Shown here piece after piece: positions 1 through 5,187 of a DNA stretch of 8,166 nucleotides (positions are counted from its first letter, which is position 1; each line of letters opens with the position of its first letter). The translations under genes were made by a program, and so were the position numbers. Source of the stretch: Actinomycetota bacterium (GTDB lineage Bacteria; Actinomycetota; UBA4738; HRBIN12); NCBI GenBank assembly GCA_005883885.1, contig VAYF01000047.1, positions 1,514 through 9,679 of the forward strand, read 5' to 3'. The notes under the pieces were generated by a model. It did no database searches, was not told the origin of the DNA, and worked only from the letters and a program-made list of their open reading frames with translations.

Positions 1-69
1 GATCGGATGGGAGGTTTCGAAACCTCCCTGCACGCCGCAGGTTCCGGATTCGAGTCCCGGGGGCCCACC
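1..69 (+). tRNA. 3' part of a class II-like tRNA, truncated by the window edge; possibly degenerate
   Basis: Bases 44-60 have the layout of a T-arm: a 5-nt strand CCGGA, the loop TTCGAGT, then CCCGG. They are followed by an acceptor-like strand GGGCCCA(C) and CC, with no encoded CCA. Before the T-arm lie 15 nt (29-43) that can fold as a variable arm (TGC/GCA, extendable to CCTGC/GCAGG, around ACGCC), as in Leu, Ser or Sec tRNAs. Bases 9-28 would be the anticodon arm but form a perfect palindrome, a 6-bp stem GGGAGG/CCTCCC closing an 8-nt loop TTTCGAAA. Normal anticodon loops have 7 nt. The usual G53-C61 pair is A-C here. The 5' half lies outside the window. It could be a Sec-like tRNA (6-bp anticodon stem, possible 8-bp acceptor), a pseudo-tRNA, an attachment-site remnant or a contig-end artefact. 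I cannot assign an amino acid. Confidence 0.45.
9..28. repeat. Perfect 20-bp palindrome inside the tRNA-like element
   Basis: GGGAGGTTTC is followed immediately by its exact reverse complement GAAACCTCCC. In RNA this gives a 6- to 7-bp hairpin. It occupies the place of an anticodon arm, but its even length cannot give a symmetric 7-nt loop. Confidence 0.85.
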
Positions 70-133
70 TTTCTCCCCGGCACATCCTTCCGAGCCGCCA
101 GGCCTCGCCGGACCCCGAAGGTAGGCTTGGTCG

Positions 134-1198
134 ATGCGCTGGATCGCGCTTCCGGTCGGCATCGTCGTCCTGCTGTGGACCCTGCTCGATGTCCTACGGA
201 CCCTCGTGATGCCCCGAGCCGCACGCGGGCGGTTCCGTCTGAGCCGGATCTTGTTCCGGCCGGTCTGGCAGCCGTGGCGATGGATCGGCGTGCGGCGGAA
301 GACGATCCAATCCCGGGAACGGGTCCTGGCTGCGGCGGCGCCGTCCTTCTTCTTCATCCTGCTGCTCGGGTGGGTCTCGCTCGCCTTGCTGGCGTACGCG
401 CTCATCCTGTGGAGCCCGGCGTTCGTGCACGGACTGGGACGGAGCGACGGTTCGTTCGGCGACGCCCTGTACTCCAGCGGATCGTCCTTGTTCACCCTCG
501 GGATCGGGTCGGGCGCCGCGACCGGTTGGACACGAGCGATCGTGGTCATCGCGGGGGCAAACGGCCTCGGGCTGTTCGCGGTGGTGATCGCGTACCTCCC
601 CGTCCTGTACCAAGCCTTCAACCGTCGCGAGGTCGGCGTGCTCCTGCTGGATGCGCGGGCGGGATCCCCTCCCTCGGGGCCAGAGCTGCTCCACCGGATG
701 GGCAGCGCGGGGATGGCCTCCGCGTTGCCGGAGCTGTTCGCGGAATGGGAGCGATGGGTGGCGGACGTCCTGGAGAGTCACATGTCCTATCCGATCCTCT
801 CGTTGTTCCGTTCGCCCCACGACAACACCTCATGGGTCACCTCGCTCGGCTCCGTGCTCGACGCGGCCACGCTGATGCTCACCTCGGTGGATGGCGAGCC
901 CGACGAGCGGGCGAAACTCCTGTACGGGACGGGCGTGCACGCCGTGGAGGACCTCTACTACTACCTCCGGCTCACGGAGCGGGAGGCCGTGATCCAGCGC
1001 GACGAGTTCGAGTCGGTGCTCGAGGACATGAAGGATGACGGCTTCTCGATCCGGCCGGTGGATGACGCGTTCGCCCGCTTCACGGAGAAGCGCGCGAAGT
1101 ACGCGCCGCGGCTGGACGCGCTGGCGGTGCTGCTCGCTGCACCACCCGGTCTGTGGATCGGCGACCGTTCCTACCTCGGAGCCCGAACGGCGCACTGA
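134..1198 (+). CDS. Two-TM/pore-loop ion channel-like membrane protein (potassium channel family)
   Basis: A 354-residue protein. Hydrophobic segments lie at about residues 5-25, 67-93 and 134-160. Between the last two is a pore-loop-like stretch (about 108-126) with GDALYSSGSSLF followed by TLGIGS. The order helix - pore helix - G-x-G filter - helix is that of bacterial two-TM potassium channels, where the filter is usually TVGYGD or TLGFGD. Here Tyr/Phe is Ile and Asp is Ser, so ion selectivity is uncertain. The remaining 190 residues are cytoplasmic, soluble and probably helical, with an acidic stretch near 289-303, and show no recognisable RCK/TrkA-N nucleotide-binding motif. The ATG start at 134 is preceded by AAGGTAGG 8 nt upstream. 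The gene stands alone, 64 bp after the tRNA-like element, and converges on the metal operon. The channel-like fold is a fair call; the transported ion is inference. Confidence 0.7.
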   Translation: MRWIALPVGIVVLLWTLLDVLRTLVMPRAARGRFRLSRILFRPVWQPWRWIGVRRKTIQSRERVLAAAAPSFFFILLLGWVSLALLAYALILWSPAFVHGLGRSDGSFGDALYSSGSSLFTLGIGSGAATGWTRAIVVIAGANGLGLFAVVIAYLPVLYQAFNRREVGVLLLDARAGSPPSGPELLHRMGSAGMASALPELFAEWERWVADVLESHMSYPILSLFRSPHDNTSWVTSLGSVLDAATLMLTSVDGEPDERAKLLYGTGVHAVEDLYYYLRLTEREAVIQRDEFESVLEDMKDDGFSIRPVDDAFARFTEKRAKYAPRLDALAVLLAAPPGLWIGDRSYLGARTAH

Positions 1199-1212
1199 AC
1201 CGAGGTGTGCGC
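1190..1212. terminator. Weak hairpin between two convergent stop codons
   Basis: GCGCAC (1190-1195) and GTGCGC (1207-1212) are perfect complements around an 11-nt loop. The hairpin spans the stop of the channel gene and most of the 16-bp gap before the stop of the Fur-family gene. It could act as a shared terminator, but there is no T-tract on either strand, so the support is thin. Confidence 0.2.
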
Positions 1213-1214
1213 GG

Positions 1215-1679
1215 CTACGCCGGCTCCCTCGCCGCGCAGTCCGCGCAGAGACCCACGATGTCCAGGCGATGGGTGGCCGGCGCGAACCCTTGCTCGATCG
1301 CACGACGCATCGCCACGTTCAGCAGGCGTTCGGCGTCCACGTCCGGAAGGAGGTCGCGAACCAGTCCGCAGGACGAGCAAACCAGATGGTGATGGTGTTC
1401 GGTGAGCTCTTCGGCGAGCTCGTAGCGGCCGAAGTCCTCCTTCGTGATCACGCGGTTGACGACCCCCGCGTGCTCCAGGACGGTCAGGTTCCGGTACGCC
1501 GAGCTCATGGCCAGCTCGCTCCCCCGATCGAGGATCTCGTGGATCGTGAGTGGACGGATGGCCGAGCGGAGGATCTGGAGCAAGGAACGACGCCGCGGGG
1601 TGAGCCGTTGGCCGACCTGCCGGAGCCTGAGCGCGACGATGGTGTCGAGCTCGGGGATGTCGCCGCGGGGATCAGCCAC
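1215..1679 (-). CDS. Fur/Zur-family metal-dependent transcriptional repressor
   Basis: A 154-residue protein of normal Fur-family length. The N-terminal winged helix contains RLTPRRRSLLQIL (about 25-37) and the recognition helix region SSAYRNLTVLEHAGVV (59-74). The C-terminal dimerisation and metal domain has FGRYEL, the histidine run EHHHH (94-98), and two Cys pairs, CSSC (101-104) and CADC (145-148), the usual structural zinc site. The GTG start at 1679 overlaps the end of the upstream permease by 8 nt and has a strong GGAGG 6 nt before it. As the last gene of a metal-uptake operon whose promoter carries a Fur/Zur-type operator, it very probably represses that operon when metal is plentiful. 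Zur is the likeliest subclass from context. Iron- or manganese-responding homologues look similar, and the sensor residues visible here do not decide the metal. Confidence 0.88.
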   Translation of the reverse strand: MADPRGDIPELDTIVALRLRQVGQRLTPRRRSLLQILRSAIRPLTIHEILDRGSELAMSSAYRNLTVLEHAGVVNRVITKEDFGRYELAEELTEHHHHLVCSSCGLVRDLLPDVDAERLLNVAMRRAIEQGFAPATHRLDIVGLCADCAAREPA

Positions 1680-2460
1680 GGATCTCCTCCCTGACCTCGG
1701 CGGGCGGTTCGGCCTTCCGGCTCCCTCGGAGGAGGCCGCGCTTGGCCGCGCCGTGCACGGCGGAGGCGCCGGCGAAGGTCACCGCCGCCGTCGCGATGAT
1801 GGCGAAGCTCGGCGGCACCGACGGGAAGGCGTAGCTCGCGGCGAGCCCGACCCACATGGCCCCGATCGCGAGCGCGGTCGAGAGCGCGAGGCCCCGGAAG
1901 GGGTGGGTCGTCAGGTGATGCGCGGCTGCGGCCGGCGCCGCGAGCAGACCGAGGAGCAGGAGCGCGCCCACCGCCTGTGTGGTCTCCGCCGCGGTCACAC
2001 CCACCAGTGCCAGGAACCCGACCCCGAGGGCCCGGACCGGCACCCCCCGCGCCGCCGCAACGGCCTCGTCCAGGCTCGCGAACAAGAGCGGCCGCGCGAT
2101 CAGGAGTACGCCGCCCAGGATCGTCGCCCCGATCAGGGCTGCGGCCCGGGCCGCGCCGGCCGAGAGACCCAGGATGGAGCCGAACAGCACGCTCACCCCC
2201 GCGGTTCCGTTGGCCCCGCTACCGCTCGACGTGTAGATCGAAAACCGCAGATCGGCTCCTGCCGCCAGGGCGGCGAGTGCGCCGGTGAACGCGACATGGC
2301 TGAGGGCGTCTCCGGTGAAGACCTGCGAACGGAGCACGACGAAGTACCCGACCGCTCCGCAGCAGGCCGCGATCCCCGTTCCGGCCAAGAAGGCGTTCCT
2401 CATGAACGGATGACCGACGATGGGGAGCACCCACCCGAGTACCGCCAGCGCCCCGATCAC
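1672..2460 (-). CDS. Metal ABC transporter permease, ABC-3 family (second permease)
   Basis: A 262-residue polytopic membrane protein, the usual length for ZnuB/MntB-type permeases, forming part of the transmembrane channel for Zn2+ or Mn2+ import. It has the conserved FTGDALSHVAFTG segment (about 48-60) of ABC-3 permeases. Further on come ARPLLFASLDEAVAAARGVP, which contacts the ATPase region in relatives, and a late AETTQAVGALLLLGLLAAP helix. The start is GTG at 2460. Its GTGA overlaps the TGA stop of the first permease, and GAGG lies about 7 nt upstream. The open frame continues upstream to 3318, but that part runs antisense-frame through the first permease and is not coding. The C-terminal tail after the last helix is basic then acidic and overlaps the regulator start. 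Two different permeases in one operon suggest a heterodimer. Confidence 0.88.
   Translation of the reverse strand: MIGALAVLGWVLPIVGHPFMRNAFLAGTGIAACCGAVGYFVVLRSQVFTGDALSHVAFTGALAALAAGADLRFSIYTSSGSGANGTAGVSVLFGSILGLSAGAARAAALIGATILGGVLLIARPLLFASLDEAVAAARGVPVRALGVGFLALVGVTAAETTQAVGALLLLGLLAAPAAAAHHLTTHPFRGLALSTALAIGAMWVGLAASYAFPSVPPSFAIIATAAVTFAGASAVHGAAKRGLLRGSRKAEPPAEVREEIRG
1683..1690 (-). promoter_or_regulatory. Strong ribosome binding site that decides the GTG start of the Fur-family gene
   Basis: On the minus strand GGAGGAGATCC directly precedes GTG. The GGAGG core is 6 nt from the start codon and lies within the last codons of the upstream permease. This supports the overlapping GTG start at 1679. 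Confidence 0.7.
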
Positions 2461-3311
2461 GCCATCGCCTCGCGCAGCGACGCGGGGTCTTTCCTCGTAC
2501 GGGCGTTGAGTACCCTGATGCTTCGAGCCGCCACGTAGGCCGCGAACGACAGCGTGGTGATGAAGGCGCCCGTTGGATACGGCGTGTAGTACGCCATCAC
2601 CAGACCGGCCCACGTCACCGCCAGTCCCAAGAGCACCGACAGGCCGATCCCGAGGAGCGGCCGGCCGGTGATCACCTGCGCCGTCGCGGGAGGGAGCACC
2701 AGCAGGGCGAACACCAAGAGGGACCCGGTGATCTGGCTGGCCTCGGCCGCCGCCACGCCGAGGAGCAGCAGGAAGACCACGGCGAGCAACCGCACCGGGA
2801 TGCCCGCGGCGGCCGCGACCTCGGGATCGACGCTCGCGAACAGCAACGGGCGGGCGATCAGACCGAGCGCGACGAGCGCGGGGAGCGCCACCGCGAGCAG
2901 CGAAACGACCTGGCCGTTCGTGATGCCGAGGAAGCTTCCGAACAGGAGGTTCGTGAGGCCGTTGAGATCGCCGTGGTAGAGATTCACGAAGAGGAAGCCG
3001 CACGCCAGTGAGAAGGCCTGCACCGACCCGATCACCGCGGACTCCTCGCTGTACAGGGCCGAGCCGACCGGCGGGGAGGCCATCGCGATGATGACCCCGG
3101 CGGCGAGACAGAACCCGAAGTAGCCGAACGCCGGTGAGAGACCGATCAGGATCGCGCCGGCTGCTCCGGGGAACCCGATCAACGACAGGGTGTGTCCGGC
3201 GAAGGTCTGCCGGCGGAGCACCATGAACCAGCCCATCGCCCCGGAGACGACCGCGACGATCGTTCCGGCGCGGAGCGCGTTGATCATGAACGGGTAATCG
3301 AACAGGGTCAC
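2457..3311 (-). CDS. Metal ABC transporter permease, ABC-3 family (first permease)
   Basis: A 284-residue polytopic membrane protein of the ZnuB/MntB/TroC family, expected to pair with the other permease and the ATPase of this operon. Family features are the early FMVLRRQTFAGHTLS segment, ARPLLFASVDPEVAAAAGIPV (about 154-174) and AEASQITGSLLVFALLVLPP, followed by C-terminal helices and a basic tail. At the conserved site where relatives, including its partner here, read GDALSH, this protein reads GHTLSL, so both the Asp and the His are changed. The start is GTG at 3311, three nt after the ATPase stop, with GGGGTGA upstream. An internal ATG at residue 9 is an alternative but has a less natural spacing. 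Its stop overlaps the start of the next permease, so the two are probably translated together and in similar amounts. Confidence 0.88.
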   Translation of the reverse strand: MTLFDYPFMINALRAGTIVAVVSGAMGWFMVLRRQTFAGHTLSLIGFPGAAGAILIGLSPAFGYFGFCLAAGVIIAMASPPVGSALYSEESAVIGSVQAFSLACGFLFVNLYHGDLNGLTNLLFGSFLGITNGQVVSLLAVALPALVALGLIARPLLFASVDPEVAAAAGIPVRLLAVVFLLLLGVAAAEASQITGSLLVFALLVLPPATAQVITGRPLLGIGLSVLLGLAVTWAGLVMAYYTPYPTGAFITTLSFAAYVAARSIRVLNARTRKDPASLREAMA

Positions 3312-3314
3312 GAC

Positions 3315-4166
3315 TCACCCCGCGTGCCGGTCGGCATGGAGCGCGGGCGCCTCGGGGGTTCCGACGACGACCAGCCGTCCGTCGGACGCTCGTAGCACCT
3401 CGACCCTGGCGCCGTAGAGCGCGCTCAGGGTCTGGGTCGTGATGACGTCGTTCGGCGCACCGACCACCGCCTTGCCCTCGGCCACGTAGACCACCTGGTC
3501 GAGGAACTGGAGGATCGGGTTCACGTCATGCGCGACCATCACCACCGTGACGCCGCGCTCGCGACAGATCCGTTGCACCAGGGCGGCGACGGCGGCCTGG
3601 TTGGCCAGGTCGAGACTGTCGAGCGGTTCGTCGAGCAGGAGCAGCTCAGGACGGCGGACCAATGCCTGAGCGACCACCAGCCGCTGCTGTTCCCCTCCCG
3701 AGAGCTCGCCGATCGGGCGGCTCGCGTACCGGCTCGCCCCGACCAGGTCCACCACCTCAGCCAGGGCTTCGCGCGTCCGCCTCGACCGGATCGGCGAAAC
3801 GGGGACACCCCAACGACTCCCGTCGAGCCCCAAGCGAACCACGTCGACGCCGCGGATCCGAAGCGTCCGGTCGAAGCCGCGGCGTTGGGGGACGTAGCCG
3901 ATGCGCCGTCGTGCCGCTCCTGCCGGGGCGCCGAGCACATCCACGGTCCCACCGGCGAGGGGCTGCAGGCCCAGGAGCACCTTCAGCAACGTTGACTTGC
4001 CGGCTCCGTTCGGGCCGAGGATCGCGGTGAACGTTCCCGGGCCGATGTGCAGGTCGACCGCGCTCCACAGCAGACGCTCGCCGAACCGCACGGACGCCCC
4101 ACGCGCGTGGATGACCTCGGTCGAGGTGGCGGCGATAGCGCCGGAAACGAGATGCGCCGGCTTCAT
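3315..4166 (-). CDS. Metal ABC transporter ATP-binding protein
   Basis: A 283-residue ABC ATPase that powers the importer from the cytoplasmic face. All nucleotide-binding motifs are intact: Walker A GPNGAGKST (51-59), Q-loop Gln94 in YVPQ, signature LSGGEQ (155-160), Walker B LLLLDE (175-180) with catalytic Glu180, D-loop SLD (184-186) and H-loop His213 in VAHD. The C-terminal part (HDVNPILQFLDQVVYVAEGKAV and an ALYG motif) resembles ZnuC/MntB-type ATPases. About 20 residues precede the fold, slightly longer than usual. The ATG at 4166 overlaps the TGA of the binding-protein gene as ATGA, which fixes the start and suggests translational coupling. The family is certain; the metal (Zn or Mn) rests on the neighbours. 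Confidence 0.93.
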   Translation of the reverse strand: MKPAHLVSGAIAATSTEVIHARGASVRFGERLLWSAVDLHIGPGTFTAILGPNGAGKSTLLKVLLGLQPLAGGTVDVLGAPAGAARRRIGYVPQRRGFDRTLRIRGVDVVRLGLDGSRWGVPVSPIRSRRTREALAEVVDLVGASRYASRPIGELSGGEQQRLVVAQALVRRPELLLLDEPLDSLDLANQAAVAALVQRICRERGVTVVMVAHDVNPILQFLDQVVYVAEGKAVVGAPNDVITTQTLSALYGARVEVLRASDGRLVVVGTPEAPALHADRHAG

Positions 4167-5077
4167 CTGCCCGTCGCCTCGTGAAGGGCGGTCGCCAGCG
4201 CCTGGAGCTGCGCGACCTGCCAGGCCTGGAACGTCGCGCCGGCCGGGAAGAGCGTCTCGGTGATCGTGGTGATCGGGATGTTCGCTGCCTTTGCCTCGTC
4301 GATCTGGCGCTGGATGTCCGGGGTCGCGTTCTGGCTGTTGTACACGTACACCTCGATCTCGTGAGCGGAGATCTGGTGGTCGATCGTGCCCTTGTCGGCA
4401 GCCGTGGGCTCCGTCCCTTCGCTGATGGCCGTGAGGAACGCCGGCGGCGTGATCAGGTTCAGGCCCAGGGCAGGCGCCATGAGCGCGAAGATACTCTCCG
4501 ATGCGCCAACGGGCGTTCCCGCGTACTTCGCCTTTATCTCGGAGATGAGGGCGTGGTACCGAGCGAGGCTCGACGTCTCGAACGTCGACCGCTGCCGATC
4601 GAAGTACGAAGCGTCGGCGGGATCGAGCTTCTGGTACTCGCTGGTGATCGCGTCGATCACCTGCTGGACGTCCACCGGGGAATACCAGCGATGCGGGTTC
4701 CCGTCCGTCGCCACCCCGACGAGCGTGCCGACATCGAGGACGTCACGCCCCGAAACGGGGTTCGCATCGATGAGCCGCTGGACCCAGGGGTCGTAGCCGA
4801 CGCCGTTCTCGATCACGAAGTTCGCCAACGCAATCGCTCGCGCGTCTCCGGTCGTCGGCTCATAGTCGTGCGGATCCGCGTTGGGGTTGTCGATGATGCT
4901 CGTCACGGTCACGCGGTCGCCGCCGAGCTGGGCAGCGATGCTTCCCCAGACGTTCTCGGCCGCCACGACGCTCGGTCGGCCGTCGGACCCGGCGCTGCCG
5001 ACGCCGGAACAGCTCGCGAGGGGGACGACGAGCGCGCAGACCGCCATGGCCATCGCACGCCGGACTGCCGATGACAT
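4163..5077 (-). CDS. Zn/Mn-type metal-binding lipoprotein (cluster A-I solute-binding protein of an ABC importer)
   Basis: A 304-residue protein with a short basic N-terminus (RR at 6-7), a hydrophobic stretch and the lipobox LASC with Cys23. It is therefore exported, lipid-anchored and delivers metal to the permease pair. Likely metal ligands follow the family pattern: His70 in NPNADPHDYEP, His129 in GNPHRWYSP, Glu194 in GASESIFAL and Glu274 in TITETL. Classical ZnuA proteins have His at the third site and Asp at the fourth, and usually a His-rich loop, which is absent here. Glu at the third site is known from manganese-binding relatives such as PsaA. The ATG at 5077 has AAAGGA 9 nt upstream and is the first gene of the five-gene operon. 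Family assignment is firm; zinc versus manganese is open. Confidence 0.92.
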   Translation of the reverse strand: MSSAVRRAMAMAVCALVVPLASCSGVGSAGSDGRPSVVAAENVWGSIAAQLGGDRVTVTSIIDNPNADPHDYEPTTGDARAIALANFVIENGVGYDPWVQRLIDANPVSGRDVLDVGTLVGVATDGNPHRWYSPVDVQQVIDAITSEYQKLDPADASYFDRQRSTFETSSLARYHALISEIKAKYAGTPVGASESIFALMAPALGLNLITPPAFLTAISEGTEPTAADKGTIDHQISAHEIEVYVYNSQNATPDIQRQIDEAKAANIPITTITETLFPAGATFQAWQVAQLQALATALHEATGR

Positions 5078-5086
5078 GCCGCCTCG

Positions 5087-5092
5087 TCCTTT
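5087..5092 (-). promoter_or_regulatory. Ribosome binding site of the metal-binding lipoprotein gene
   Basis: AAAGGA on the minus strand, 9 nt before the ATG at 5077. It supports that start over the internal ATG codons at residues 9 and 11. Confidence 0.65.
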
Positions 5093-5121
5093 CCGGGATC
5101 GATCTGCGAAGGAGCCGGCAG

Positions 5122-5150
5122 ACGATAATGGGAGTGGTTCTCATCGTCAA
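5122..5150 (-). promoter_or_regulatory. Sigma70/SigA-type promoter of the metal-uptake operon
   Basis: Read on the minus strand, TTGACG (5145-5150) is a near-consensus -35 box and TATCGT (5122-5127) a plausible -10 box, separated by the ideal 17 nt. A start of transcription near 5114-5116 would give a leader of about 37 nt carrying the AAAGGA site. The promoter lies in the 110-bp gap after the GT-C-like gene, so the operon need not depend on read-through. Confidence 0.65.
5128..5144 (-). promoter_or_regulatory. Fur/Zur-type operator filling the promoter spacer
   Basis: The minus strand reads ATGAGAA-CCA-CTCCCAT, an imperfect 7-3-7 inverted repeat in which five of seven positions pair (ATGAGAA against ATGGGAG). 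It resembles the ATGAGAATCATTCTCAT-like boxes known for Fur-family regulators. It sits exactly between the -35 and -10 boxes, where a bound repressor would block RNA polymerase. The encoded Fur-family protein at the operon end is the natural ligand. This is a sequence inference, not demonstrated. Confidence 0.6.
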
Positions 5151-5160
5151 CCTACAGGTT
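5149..5160. repeat. Short inverted repeat next to the -35 box
   Basis: AACCT-AC-AGGTT is a 5-bp inverted repeat that overlaps the upstream edge of the -35 box. It could be a second regulator site or chance; nothing else supports a function. Confidence 0.25.
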
Positions 5161-5187
5161 TCGGCTCCCAGGCGGCCGGCTGAGCGC

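Noticed and set aside
7..1038. Long plus-strand open frame of 343 codons overlapping the channel gene
   Set aside because: It begins inside the tRNA-like element, is rich in Arg/Pro/Gly low-complexity stretches typical of GC-rich shadow frames, and overlaps a gene with clear membrane segments.
1444..2538. 364-codon plus-strand open frame opposite the regulator and second permease
   Set aside because: It is highly charged low-complexity sequence without a domain, and lies antisense to two well-supported genes.
2461..3318. Upstream extension of the second permease frame to 3318
   Set aside because: This part translates to Arg/Pro-rich non-membrane sequence over the first permease. The GTG at 2460 with a GTGA overlap is the natural start.
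4181..5074. 297-codon plus-strand open frame opposite the binding-protein gene
   Set aside because: It mirrors the codon pattern of the real minus-strand gene (Arg/Asp/Val rich) and shows no motif or convincing ribosome site.
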